A stretch of 64,000 bases of DNA from Dichetophora obliterata (GCA_963920525.1 OY986435.1:265671299-265735298), one strand, 5' to 3'; shown: positions 42,103-53,940, numbered from the stretch's first letter. The notes: a model not told the origin generated them from the sequence alone. Program-made: numbers and translations.

Positions 42103-44329
42103 CACACAAAGTGATCATGACCGACGTTAAAAATGTAATGCACTTTTGACATTTATGATCAGTCGTAGCCCGGTCATTATATGCGTGCGAACTGCCTTCA
42201 ATCCAATACTAGCTCTGTTTTATGATAACCGCTCACCCCGCTGCTTACGTGGGAAGTTGTGTAGGAACAGATATCATATGTATCTTACAGATATAATCAA
42301 TATAATTTACAACACAACAGCGGCCTTGTTTAAAGACTTTGCCTAACAACAGGACAACGAAAGATAATTTCTTGCTTATAGCTCACATAAGAGAGCTGGT
42401 AAAGAGCTGAAAAAGGAGCTAATAGCTATTTTTACTAAAACTGCGTGAAGGCGGGAGATAGTCGATTTGACCATCTAGGAAAAGTATCTGATTATTATGA
42501 TGCGAATCGGTAGCATTTGCATCAATTAAATTTGCATCAATCAAAAATGTCGGATTCTGAGTGGAATAACTAAATAAATACAATGATGAAGGCACGTGAT
42601 GGAAATCATTTAAGCTGAATTTGTCTGAGCATTTTCAATAAATGTTGCCGTAAATGCAACAATAATTTACTTTTAGACCGCAACCACCGCTTAAACTTTG
42701 TTAACCATCAAGGTTAGCTCTATTAAAATTGAATTATATTTGAAAACGTTTTCGAAACAATTACAAAACTACTTGCCCAATATTCCGAGAAATTGTTAGC
42801 AAAAAAATTTTACACAAATTGAGCTCGTGTGTACCTACATATTTTGAAAAAGTTAACTTCCCACAAATTATTTTGGTATGTGTTACCAACGCAAACAATT
42901 TTTCAGCAGTGAAACATATGGTTGCAGAGAAAAATTCAAAATAGAACAATGACTTTCAAACCGTTGAGCATATAATGAGTATCTCTCATTTCGATGGCGT
43001 TGCTGCATAGAAGAAAAAGAAGACAGACGATCGTGCTCGTTGGCAAAACATTTGAAATAAATAATAAGAAAAGGCACAGATAATTGTAATGTCGGTATCA
43101 CAGAGTACCATGCGGAAGGCACAGAGTTCAACGGTGTTGCAACGGTCATGCGCCAGATGGTGTGTTTAACAGGCTGAGCCATTTACACTGGGTCAGAGCG
43201 TGGTGGCCACGTGCCGTATAAAAACGTTAAGCCAATTTTCTTAATCTGCTTCTTAACAAATTGTACAACGTCTAATCTTGTCGCACTGCCGACAAAATAT
43301 TTTTAAAATATCCAGTGATGTGCATAAAACATAATACAGAAATATATGCATATAGAAGCTTATAATTTTTAAATGTCGTCAAGTGGACAGCTGTAAATTC
43401 ATCAAAACTTGTCAAATAAATGTCAATGTTTAGTTGCAAACGTGATCCGTACGCTTTGATCAAAGCTCAGCTTATGAGCTGCGCATCCTTGCATGTGGTC
43501 GTTGCTCACAAATAATTCTGAGGGGAACGAACACCGACCACCGATCACATGAATAAGCAATGATTCAGCTGTGTGATAGTGTACTGGCAGAAGATGCTAA
43601 AATTTAAATAACAAATATCAAGTGCGTGCAAGGATCTACAGGATCTTGCATAATGATATGCATGCAATATTTCCAAAGACTTGGTTGTGCACTTGGAGTT
43701 GGGACGAGTCCTGAATTCGTCATAATCGATGCATGTGTATTAAAGTGACCGAAAAACCATTTTTTGTTTTAATGTAATTTTAGATAAATAGTTTTCATTT
43801 TTATAAAATGATTTTCGTGAAATTTTATTGAAAATTTTTGGAGTTTAGTGACCCCGTTTTTAGGATCGAAAAGCGTATTAAGTAAAATTAAAAATATTTG
43901 GAAAACTAAAATTAATCTAACCTTAACTTAAAATTTTCTACAAATCAGCAATTCCATTAAACCCTAACCCTCCTGTGTACCTGGGTACCCGAACCTACTT
44001 TGAAGTCAAATATTTTTCAAGCCAAAAAGTTTAAAAATTTGAGGTTCTATGACATCTTACAAATAGCCGTTTTCTACCGTTTTTTCGCATTTTTAGCTTT
44101 CTAGCATTGTTTGGGTAGTTTGAGAGCCGACCCAAAGTCAAATAGTCCTTACCCTCCTGATAAGGGTACCCGGGTACCCGTAAATTTCATTTAGACTATA
44201 TGATTTATTTAGACTATATATTTAGACTATGCACACACATTTAGACTATATACTCCAAAACTACTGGGCCCGATCTAGCTGAAATTTTGGAAGTATATTT
44301 ATTTTGAGTACAGGATGGTTCAAAATATT
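42103..44329. other. Intergenic stretch without a supported gene
   Basis: Includes a repeated TAACCCTAACCCTCCTGTGT block with GGGTACCC near 43965-44175 and a repeated TTTAGACTATAT motif at 44195-44255. No coding sequence could be supported. Confidence 0.45.
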
Positions 44330-44535
44330 TCCACACCCCTTTTTACCACCCACTAATCAATAAAAATGCTATATTTCAGACGGTTTGGGTGGTGTTAGGC
44401 TAAAATTTTAGTAAGGAAATTTTGCTAATTTGATTATTGTCGGCAATTGTACTAAAAATGGGCGTGACCTTTCCATTGTTATGCCCATTTTTTTGGAGAT
44501 AAGCGTAGAGGGAAGCAAAGTGCACCGGATATGAG
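44330..44535. repeat. Single unit of a 255-bp repeat (more units at 48915-49330)
   Basis: CCACACCCCTTTTTACC, AATCAATAAAAATGC, TCAGACGGTTTGGGT, CTAAAAATGGGCG and GATAAGCGTAGAG recur in the same order and direction at 48915-49110, and partly at 49175-49330. Confidence 0.8.
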
Positions 44536-44852
44536 CTATAATGGTATAAAAAACAAAAGTGAAACATCAGCAGCTAGTGCAGCATTGTGCTATCGGATTT
44601 GCCATCAATAGCCATGGAAATGTAGCAACGACCCTTCGATAGCCACCAACCAGTTTCATCTCTCTCAGTGAAACCGGATAGGACTGTAACGTCCGGGAAA
44701 TCTGAAATGATTTTATTGATCATAAGCTCAAAAGCAGTGCGCTCTTGGTGTATCATGTTATTCGGTTGTGAGTGGCCTTTTCTTTCATGTTTTTAATCGA
44801 ATACTCTACGCCAAGTGATGTCAAAAAGACTTGAAAAGAGCTACTTTTTTTT

Positions 44853-45740
44853 AAAAGTTTATAAAAAATTGGTTTTCATAGTTCTATCCCCACCCCCCTT
44901 TTTCAGCCTTATTTTTACTTTTGTCAAAAATATTTTATTTTAGCATAGCTTTATTCTGCAAGCCATTGAGAAATGTAATATTACGTGTTGGCAAAAAATC
45001 ATCCCATTAAAAAAACAAATAGGGTCTTCCAACAAAAAAATAACGCTAGATCCACAAAGCAATAGGCCCCCAAAACGCAAAATGAATTCTTTTTCTTTTC
45101 TTAAAATTATGTAAACTGTTGAGATAAGGGCAATAGAGAGTAGCGAATTAAGATTGCTTTCTCGAATTTCACATTCTAAGAGGTCTCAAAAGTTGCATAG
45201 GGTTGTCACGATCTCCCAAAAAACTTTTAGGAAAAAAACATGTCTCCCTCTACCGCAAGAACAAAGTGGTTTTTTGAGAAAAACATGTCAAAATATAGAT
45301 ATCAAAATGCTTAGATTTTTGTAAGAAAAACTACATATGTCTTAAAGTAAAAGTAAATACACACTTTAACTAAAAATATTTTGCCAAACACGATGCCTTT
45401 CTTAATTTTTACCCAGAGTGTAAGGTGTGAAGGATATTCCAATCTAAAGGTACTCCCGAGATAGCTCAGAACTTTTGATTGTTGTCTGATTGTCTAAATT
45501 TTGGTGGTATTGATTAAAGTAATTGCGTTTTCCTTAAATTTGGCGAATTAATAATTTGCATATTTTTCGCATATGCATTTTTTTGTTTCTGAGAAATGTA
45601 TACTTTACTGCAATTTTTCAATTTTTCCAAAAACATGAATATAAGGTGTTATATATCGGGCATCAGAAGTGGTACCGAAGGTAATTTTCTCAATTTTGAT
45701 TCTTCAAATATTTCTGAAAAACACCCTTTCCAAGAGTATC
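44853..45740. repeat. Left arm of a large inverted repeat around the mariner
   Basis: Matches the inverse of 47240-48772 in order: GGGGTGGGG block, TTAGCATAGCTTTATTCTGC, GGATCTAGCG-type block, AGAGGTCTCA, AACATGTCTCCCTCTACCGC, TTTTGTAAGAAAAACTACAT, CGAGATAGC, AATTTGCATATTTTTCGC, and GGGCATCAGAAGTGGTACCG. Identity by eye is about 75-85%. Confidence 0.85.
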
Positions 45741-45744
45741 TTTA

Positions 45745-46937
45745 AGAGTGGGGTGGTTACATTTAAAGGGCCGATGTTGAATGTGAACCACACCTAAACG
45801 TCAAGTTTTTTCTGCATTTCATTTGACATTTCTCAATTTCAGACTAATTCAATTTGAATCATGGAAAGATACACAATCGAGCAACGCGTAAAAGTTATTG
45901 GGCAAACCGGGTCTGTAGGAGATGTGAAAACACCAGTGCATGCTCGTACAGCTCGTACTGCAGAAAATAATGCTGCTGTTCGCGATAGTGTGGCTGAAGA
46001 GCCGTCCACCTCAACTCGTCGTCGTGCCCAACAATTGCACCACTCGCGCTCGTCGTTGATAAACATTATGCATAAAGGCTTGCATATACTCGCTTACAAG
46101 GTGCAATTGACTCAAGAACTAAAGCTTCTTAATCATTTTAAGCGTTGTCAATGGTCAGAATGGTGGCAAGAAATGGCAACAGTGGATGATAAATTTTCGA
46201 AGAAAATCATCTTTAGTAATGAGGCACATTTTCACCTCAGTGGATTCGTCAATAAGCAGAATTGCCGTATTTGGTCAAATGATAATCCAAGAGTGACTGT
46301 CGAAAAACCAATGCACCCACAAAGAGTGACTGTTTGGTGCGGTTTATGGTCTGGCGGCATCATCGGGCCGTATTTTTTCCAAAATGAGGCCGGTCAGGCA
46401 ATTACTGTGAATGGTGTTCGCTATCGTGAGATGATAACAAACTTTTTATGGCCCGAATTGGAAGATATGGATGGGGACGATATGTGGTTTCAACAGGACG
46501 GTGCCACTAGCCACACAGCTAACGAAACAATGGCTCTTTTGCGCGATAAATTCAATGGCCGTGTTATCTCACGTGGTGGCGATGTCAATTGGCCGCCAAG
46601 ATCATGTGATTTGACATCGTTGGACTTCTTTATTTGGAGTTATTTGAAAGAAAAGGTGTACGTCGATAAGCAAGCAATAATTCAAGAGCTAACGGATGAG
46701 ATAATTCGGCACATTAACGGCATAGAACCTCAATTATGCCTCAGCGTCATCGAAAATTTGGACTATCGGATGGAGGTGTGCCGCCGAGGTCGCGGCGGCC
46801 ATTTGACCAATATTTTGTTCCATACATAATTGAACCATACCTATATTATCATAATTAAAAGAAACGACAATAATTTCTTAAATAATTTGTGTTTTATTCA
46901 AAATCAACATCGGCCCTTAAAATTTAACCACCCTTTA
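45745..46937 (+). mobile_element. Mariner element, full length, DD41D spacing, defective
   Basis: TIRs: left GGGTGGTTACATTTAAAGGG with CCGATGTTGA, right inverse GGGTGGTTAAATTTTAAGGG with CCGATGTTGA. TA lies at both junctions (45743-45744, and 46936-46937 or nearby). One frame for transposase lies between. Inserted near the tip of the large inverted repeat at 44853-48772. The spacing suggests the rosa family known from fruit flies. Confidence 0.85.
45861..46829 (+). pseudogene. Mariner transposase (DD41D, rosa-like), catalytically broken
   Basis: 322 codons without a stop. MERYTIEQRVKVI is the usual start, but the following helix-turn-helix DNA-binding part is lost: residue 13 runs straight into GQTGSVGDVKTP and the linker, so roughly 50 codons are deleted. 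The catalytic core is recognisable: FSNEAHFHLSGFVNKQNCRI, RVTVWCGLWSGGIIGPYFF, MWFQQDGATSHTANETM, WPPRSCDLTSLDFFIW. The first catalytic Asp is changed to Asn (S-N-E in place of S-D-E). The second Asp (QQD) and third Asp (SLD) are 41 residues apart. A missing DNA-binding domain and a missing catalytic Asp make the enzyme inactive, though the frame has stayed open, so the loss is recent. Confidence 0.88.
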
Positions 46938-47239
46938 TATAAAACACCAGGATAAAGACCACCTTTTTTTTCTATTTCGATAACTTAAAAAAAATGTTAC
47001 TTTCTGGCATAAAATCTATTATTTCTTCAAAACACTCCACCTCAGCATTGATATATATGTTATACTAAAATTTCGAGTTTCTGAGTTAGCCATTAGATGG
47101 GTCTCTATTGACTTATTGTTTTTAAGAAGTGTTGAAAAGAAATAATTACCATAAAGGAGATATGAACATAATAGTTAAATTTCACGCTAAGAAATATTTT
47201 TTTAGATATAAAATTGGAAAAATATCTTTGGCCTTTTCC

Positions 47240-48772
47240 TGGTGTTTTAAATAAATATTTTAAGACAGGGTTTCTTTGAAAAACATTTGAAAAATCCAAA
47301 TTGAGAAAATTATTTTCAGTACCACTTCTGATGCCCGAGATATAACACCTTATATTCATTTTTTTGGAAAAATAAAATAATTGCGATCAAGTATACATTT
47401 CTCAAAAACAAGAAAATACATATGCGAAAAATATGCAAATTATTAATTCGCCAAATTTAAGGAAAACTTTGACACTATAATCAATACAACAAAAATTTTG
47501 AAAATTAGATAACAATCAAAATAATTGTGCTATCTCGAGTGTACCTTAAGATTCGAATATCCTTCTTACAGGAGACTGTGGGTAAAAAACAAGTTCTTAA
47601 GAAAGTTACGCTGATTTTGCATTATTACGAATACAAGTAAGCTTGAAGTAAGTAAGCAAGCAAGCAGAAACGTAGGTTCGAGACCCAGCTAAATTAAACT
47701 GAAACAAAAAAATCAGTTCGGTCAGTTCGTGATTTGAACACACGTTCTCTAATGTGCTGGTCCAACACCTTATGCACTCGTCCAACTCGGTTGTTAACAA
47801 AGTTTCGCTTATTTTGCATGGATACGAATGCAAGTAAGTTGCTTTCAGGAACGTGGGTTTGAGACCCAACTAAATTAATCTAAAGTTGAGATTAAAAAAT
47901 AGTACTTTTTGGATTCTTTGAATGCTTTTAAACTAAAGTTTGAACTAAAAAGTAGTTCAACATTTTTAACCGTGCATTTGGCGTGACAAAAGAGTCTTGT
48001 AATCAGCTATTAAGTAAACTTTTTTAAGGTGATTATATATCTTACGGACCCCCCCCCCCCCCACAACCAAAAGCTATCTACACGACTTTTTGTATTAATA
48101 TATGTATATCTCACAAAATACGTATGCCCTTCATTTTTAAATATATATATGTAAAACAAAAGAATAACCTTTTCTTTTATTTCATCAATATTGTCACATA
48201 AATGTTTACTTCGATACTCCGGACAACCTCGCTAGTCCGCTCGAGCCTAAAACTATATGTGTGTAGACTATTGCAGTTGTTCTGTACTAACATATGTAGT
48301 TTTTCTTACAAAAATCTAAGCATTTTGAGATCTATATTTTTACCTGTGTTTCTCAAAAAACAACTTTGTTCTTGCGGTAGAGGGAGACATGTTCTTTTTT
48401 CCTAAATTTTTTTTGGGAGATCTTGACAAATCTATGCAACTTATGAGACCTCTTAGAATGTGAAATTCGAGAAAGCAATTATGATTCGATAGGACAATAG
48501 GGTGGGTCCATATCTCAACAGTTTGAATTAATTTTGGATTTTAGGGGTCTATAGTTTGGATATGGTGGATCTAGGGTAATTTTGTTGTTGAAAGATCCAA
48601 TAAGTTTTTAATTAGGGATGATTTTTTGCTAACACAATATTATGACATTTCTCAAAGGTTTGCAGAATACAGCTATGCTAAAACAAACTATTTTTGAAAA
48701 ATTTAAAAATAAGGGTAAAGAGGGGGTGGGTGTGATAAAGGTGTGAAAAACAATTTTTTATCAATTTATGAC
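47240..48772. repeat. Right arm of the large inverted repeat, split by a 0.7-kb block
   Basis: Inverse of 44853-45740. Homology runs 47240-47592, is broken by an inserted block (47593-48287), and resumes at CATATGTAGTTTTTCTTAC (48289) through to AACAATTTTTTAT (about 48770). Confidence 0.85.
47593..48287. repeat. Inserted block equal to 36717-37161 joined to 41254-41497
   Basis: TTCTTAAGAAAGTTACGCTG, a minus-strand tRNA-like unit (box B about 47730, box A about 47774), ACGTGGGTTTGAGACCC, AACCGTGCATTTGG, AAGGTGATTATATATCTTAC, a C run at 48050-48062, and CGATACTCCGGACAACCTCG to CTGTACT. It lacks both the hAT and Transib insertions and so gives the empty site. It interrupts the right arm of the inverted repeat, which dates it after that arm formed. 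Confidence 0.88.
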
Positions 48773-48914
48773 AAACATCTTTGCCGTATGCAAAAATCGA
48801 GTACCACTTTTGGTTTTGACGATTCAAGTCGATTTCTCTTAGGAGAATTTTTTGACCTTGAAGCACGGTTTTCTCAAAATCCTCAAAGATTAATGTTTCC
48901 GTTAATAAATAAAA

Positions 48915-49330
48915 GCCACACCCTCTTTTACCGCCCATAAATCAATAACAATGCTATACTTCAGACAGTTTGGGTTGTATTAAACTAAAATATGGTAATT
49001 TAGTTCATATGGTTACTGGCGGCAACTTTTCTAAAAATGGGCGGAGTCGAACTATGTTTACGCCCCATTTTCAGGGGATAAGCGTGGAGTGAAGCAAAGT
49101 TCCAGGTATAAGCTAAATTGAGCTGCAATTTTGTCAGTCGATTTTTCGAGTACGAGATGGTTAAGGGACAATTTTTTGCCACACCTCCTTTTACCGCCCT
49201 TAAATCAATAAAAACGCTATATTTCGGACGGTTTTGGTCGTTTAAGACTAAAATTTGGCAATTTAGTTCATATGGCTACTTTCGGAAACTGGTCTAAGAA
49301 CAAGCGTGGTCGCACTACAGTTATACCAGT
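48915..49330. repeat. Tandem 255-bp repeat, 1.6 units
   Basis: CCACACCCTCTTTTACC (48915) recurs as CCACACCTCCTTTTACC (49172), each followed by AATCAATAA, a TTCRGACRGTTT block and TTTAGTTCATATGG. Same family as 44330-44535, in direct orientation. Directly to the right (49345-49420) lies the inverse relative of 30470-30540. Confidence 0.8.
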
Positions 49331-49766
49331 TCAGATATATAAAATTATTTTTTTCCGATTGGAATGAAAATTCTTGTATGGAGTAAGGCGGTCTGTGGCA
49401 GGACAACGTCTGCCCGGGACTACTCGTAAATTATTAAATGCTGCAAAGTTCAGGTTAAAATTACTCGTATATATAATATAACTTTTTTTACGCCTAAATA
49501 CTGGCCTAAATTTTACTCACATAAAATGATAAAAAATAATTTGGTGGCAACCATCTTCCAGCTGTCGTTCACCTCTCATCAGCTATGTAAACCAGGGAGA
49601 TCAAACAAGCATGCAGCATTGTGCACAACTATTCTACTGTACTTACTCAATTGCAATTTAGGGTGCTCGCAATAATAAAAAGTACTCAATCTATCCGTAC
49701 CCAACTACCCAAGTCAGTCTGAATACCCCATTTGTAATTTGAATGATATCAAGTATGTATTTAATA

Positions 49767-50314
49767 CATGAAACTTCTCTAACTCTAACTTCCGTAACTC
49801 AAAATTCTCCATAACTCGAAGTAGTATTGGTGTTTTTTGCTTTCTCAAGACGTTTTCCTTATATTTTGATATCGACGAGTCGAATTTCTCTAACTCGAAT
49901 TTTTCTTCAACTCGAACCGAAATCTCATTTCTATTAGGAAGACTTTCATGCGTATTCATCTCCATAACTCGAATTTCTCTCACTTACAACAACTTCAATA
50001 ATTCTGTGTGTATTTTAATTCGAAGAATTGACTTCGTCGGAACATCGCGCTGCGACAGCATACATAAATTATCATGGCATCTTTGTTAGCTTGCGTCGAA
50101 AGATATAAAAGTCATTGTATCTTGTGCTGTGTGTATTTTGTTGGTATATTGTTTGTGTAAGCAAAAAGATTTTTTGAATTTGCAAGGTAAGTGTGGCTCC
50201 TTTTATTGCAAAAATTAAATTATTTACATAATATTTTATTCTATAACTCGAATTTTCCGTAATTCGAAGTAAAATTCTGGTCGCTTGACACTTCGAGTTA
50301 GGGAAGTTTCACTG
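49767..50314. mobile_element. pogo-like MITE, 548 bp, TA duplication
   Basis: Left end CATGAAACTTCTCTAACTC and inverted right end CAGTGAAACTTCCCTAACTC, flanked by TA (49765-49766 and 50315-50316). Several further TAACTCGAA words lie inside both ends, a pattern known from pogo/Tigger elements. A TATAAAAG at about 50103 and a GGTAAGT at 50186 in the middle look like the old promoter and first splice donor of the parent element. No transposase remains. Confidence 0.75.
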
Positions 50315-50316
50315 TA

Positions 50317-51483
50317 TTTCAAGTCAATCGGATCACGGGTAGTTGATGAAAACTCATATGAAAAAATGGCGGTAATGCATTTTCTGTGATCTGACTTAAA
50401 ATGATTGCAAAATAAATCTACGAACTTTTTTCAAACAAAACATGTAGCATTAATGCTTTATTTCCGTACATAAATCTGAGCAAAAAAACAGCCTTTACAA
50501 TTTAGTTAAATTTTCATGTATGTATAAGAATTGTCTCATTTACGATTGCTAAATAAAATATTTAATAACTTCTAAAATTATATTTAATTTTAAACTTGAC
50601 AATATTCATATTTTTATTGCAATATTTGGGCTGTTTAGCAAACATTGACAAGTCGTCCTACCAACTGTTTATAAGAATCACCTTCATCTAAGCAGTAGAT
50701 AAAAAAAGTACATTATTCCTCAACATTTTACGCAGGACTCAAGCCAAATTGAACACATGTTGTACGGTTTGTTTCGAAGGCGCACGCCGTCATCTGGTGC
50801 TACTTTGACTGTAAATTGGGTATCCTTCTGCCACATTCTCAAAAAGGAACAAAATAAAAAAATCTACACTTAGAGCTGCTGCCACAGTTTCTTCTTTATA
50901 GTTTAAGGAAGGAAGAAGAAAAAAAAACTTTGAAAAAAAAACAAAAACAACACCAAAGCAGGAAACCTCTTAAAAGAGCATTATTTCTGGCAACGGTTAA
51001 GGATATCAGTTGTTAATTTAAGCTGGTATCTTCTCGAGGACACACTATTACAATTCCATAAGACAAGCAAATAAAAAGAAATAAAATTAAAAATAAATAT
51101 TTTACGCGTGCGCCCAAAAGGTTGAGCATCTCCAGTCGACAATTTAATAGTGAAGGCATGACTTCGGCTAACGGAGTTCGCTGTTCTTGCTATTGTTGGG
51201 GGAGCAGAACACAAATATTCATACGTAGAATTCTTACCAAATTGTAAATGAACCGAAAATTAAACACGTGCACAAATACGTAACGTCAGTTGTTCACAAA
51301 AAGTTCCATATACATACATACATAGAAATATATTTGTAAAGATGCATTTGTATTTTCTTTTTTTTTTTAAATGACTATTAAGGCAACGATCAAATTATAC
51401 AGATTTAAGGAATTTTTAATGTACATAAAAGTAATTAGAGACACTACTGCACTCATGTCAAAGATGTTTATATTAAAAAAATT
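50317..51483. other. Stretch without a supported gene
   Basis: Poly-A runs and a TACATACATACATA run near 51310. ACGGAGTTCGCTGTTCTTGC near 51172 is GC-richer but shows no conserved protein. Nothing else to report. Confidence 0.45.
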
Positions 51484-52867
51484 ATGTTCATTTTATATGA
51501 TTTAAATACAAATTCTAAATGTGTAATAGTTTAAATAATGCTTGATTTTAAATACAAATTCTAGTTGTTTGATAGTTGAAAATCGTTTATTGAGCTTTAG
51601 GTCAGGTTAGAACAATTAATTGCTGTAACGAATTTTTCCTAAGAAACAACAACAAAAAAGTTTTTTCAATATGAAAAGGGAAAAAATCACTAGCTGATTT
51701 TATTGCAATTTCGGCGCAGCTAAAGGCTTCATCAGAAATCTTTGTGATACCCGTGCAAGCGTGCACTAGCGCACTGCACCACAGAGGCGATGAGATTTGA
51801 AGTGTCAATTTCTCAGTTTTTCTCCCATTTCACTTTCTCACATTTGTTGTTGTATTTTTGCTTTACTTTAGTCTTTGCTTATGTTATGTTATGTTATGTT
51901 ATGTTATGTTATGTTATGTTATGTTATGTTATGTTATGTTATGTTATGTTATGTTATGTTATGTTATGTTATGTTATGTTATGTTATGTTATGTTATGTT
52001 ATGTTATGTTATGTTATGTTATGTTATGTTATGTTATGTTATGTTATGTTATGTTATGTTATGTTATGTTATGTTATGTTATGTTATGTTATGTTATGTT
52101 ATGTTATGTTATGTTATGTTATGTTATGTTATGTTATGTTATGTTATGTTATGTTATGTTATGTTATGTTATGTTATGTTATGTTATGTTATGTTATGTT
52201 ATGTTATGTTATGTTATGTTATGTTATGTTATGTTATGTTATGTTATGTTATGTTATGTTATGTTATGTTATGTTATGTTATGTTATGTTATGTTATGTT
52301 ATGTTATGTTATGTTATGTTATGTTATGTTATGTTATGTTATGTTATGTTATGTTATGTTATGTTATGTTATGTTATGTTATGTTATGTTATGTTATGTT
52401 ATGTTATGTTATGTTATGTTATGTTATGTTATGTTATGTTATGTTATGTTATGTTATGTTATGTTATGTTATGTTATGTTATGTTATGTTATGTTATGTT
52501 ATGTTATGTTATGTTATGTTATGTTATGTTATGTTATGTTATGTTATGTTATGTTATGTTATGTTATGTTATGTTATGTTATGTTATGTTATGTTATGTT
52601 ATGTTATGTTATGTTATGTTATGTTATGTTATGTTATGTTATGTTATGTTATGTTATGTTATGTTATGTTATGTTATATTATGTTATGTTATGTCATATT
52701 GAAAAAACTTTGTTGTTGTTATTGTTTCTTATAAAGATTCGTTAGAACAATTAATTGTTCTCACTTTGACCTTAAGCTCAATAAACGATTTTAAACTATC
52801 AAACAAATAGAATTTGTATTTAAATCATATAAAATCAACATAATAAATAACAAGGTCATTTAGAAAA
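51484..52867. mobile_element. Foldback-family element, copy B, with a giant pentamer array
   Basis: Left end GATTTAAATACAAATTCTAA, then TCGTTTATTGAGCTTTAGG and AGAACAATTAATTG. Right end inverse: AGAACAATTAATTGTTC, CTTAAGCTCAATAAACGA, ATAGAATTTGTATTTAAATC. The interior left of the array (51650-51875) aligns with copy A (11330-11570), including TCACTAGCTGATTTTATTGC and GCACCACAGAGG. The array at 51879-52695 has no counterpart in copy A. Confidence 0.88.
51879..52695. repeat. (TTATG)n array, about 160 units, almost perfect
   Basis: From 51879 the pentamer TTATG repeats without a visible change for nearly 800 bp; the only variants are near the right end (ATGTTATATT at 52671 and a GTCATA at about 52693). 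Because 5 and 3 share no factor, all three forward frames read the same MLCYV repeat. These long frames are not genes. The reverse strand has a stop every 15 bases. Confidence 0.97.
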
Positions 52868-53058
52868 AACTTCTTTAAAAAATATTTAATTTTGAAATAC
52901 ATTTGTTATGAAATAAATCCATTCTCTAAATTTCTTTATGAGTTTATATCATAAGACCTTAACACCGTTATACTTTATCAGTGCGAGTACTTCATCTTGA
53001 ACTTAAGGTATCAATATTAAAACTGAAAAATAAAAAAAAAATAAAAAAAGACCACGTA

Positions 53059-53455
53059 TCAAACTGAAGACTCTGCTCTGTCAATAAGTCTTCCAATATC
53101 ACGGAAACTTTTGCCACCTTCTCTTAACTTTAAAATTATTTTTCGTTCGTCTACGCCTATTTCTTTACCCTTTTTATTCATTTCGAATTATGCTAAAAAT
53201 ACACATTACACCTAATATCAGAATATAATTATTTCAAGTAAATATTAAAAATCTTACCTCCTGTCTGTATTTTGTAATAAAACTTCTCTCCTTTACTATG
53301 CCAAAATAAGAATGAACTACATATTTTTGCTGTGAGCGGAGACTTTTGCTGCACGTATTGCTAAAGCTCAACGGAAAAAATCCCGTTAACTTTGCAACAA
53401 AGCAAAGAAATTCCGTAAAATTTTGCATTCGCATTGCTAAAAGAATGCGCAACTG
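53059..53455 (-). pseudogene. Tc1-like element fragment with transposase start
   Basis: Read on the minus strand from a TA-CAGTTGCGCATTC end at about 53455, with AGCGGAGACTTTTGCTG inside (a second copy of GAGCGGAGACTTT lies at 53528), to an ATG at 53181. The frame gives about 40 residues, MNKKGKEIGVDERKIILKLR then EGGKSFRDIGRLIDRAESSV, before a TGA at 53059. This is the first helix-turn-helix of the paired-like DNA-binding domain of Tc1 transposases. The rest of the enzyme is missing. Confidence 0.7.
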
Positions 53456-53549
53456 TATTCTATGAAATATTTTTAAAAATTAATAGTTTTAAACGTTATA
53501 GTATCTAAAAAAAAATTCATGGAATCATGAGCGGAGACTTTTTCTGGCT

Positions 53550-53940
53550 TGTGTATGGTCCAATAAGTCCCGAGACTAAGTAATAAAAAAACTTTTTTTT
53601 TGGCAAATATTCCTCTTTATTCTTCTTATTCAAAGGTTCCTTCAAGAGCAATACATTCATACCACCGCTTTTCTAACTTTTCAATACCGGTTTTGTTGAA
53701 CAATTTGTGCTTCGCCTCAAAATACGCTTCAGTTTCAGCCATCACCTCTTCATTGGAGCCAAATCTCTTGTTGGCAAGCATTTTTTTGAGGTCAGTAAAG
53801 AGACAGTAGTAGCTTGGGGCCAAATCTGGCGAATACGGTGGATTAGGAAGCAATTCGAAGCCAAATTCATAGATTTTCGCCATAGTTTTCATCGATTTGT
53901 GACTCGGTGCATTGGCTTGGTGAAAAAACAGACGTCAAGG
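53550..53940 (-). pseudogene. Mariner transposase C-terminal fragment
   Basis: Minus-strand frame from about 53935 to 53626: HQANAPSHKSMKTMAKIYEF, then LLPNPPYSPDLAPSYYCLF, LKKMLANKRFGSNEEV and KRWYECIALEGTFE. In active mariners HQDNAPSHKS and APSDY carry the second and third catalytic Asp; here both are changed (Asp to Ala, Asp to Tyr). The 3' TIR-like AATAAGTCCCGAGAC lies near 53561. The 5' two thirds are absent. No stop interrupts the remaining part. Confidence 0.8.

Noticed and set aside
42883..43182. 99-codon minus-strand frame
   Set aside because: No signal peptide, motif, repeat link or splice context; composition not distinct from random frames here.
51790..52745. Three long overlapping frames of 275-314 codons encoding MLCYV repeats
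   Set aside because: They are the product of the pentamer array: every forward frame of TTATG repeats is open. No gene.
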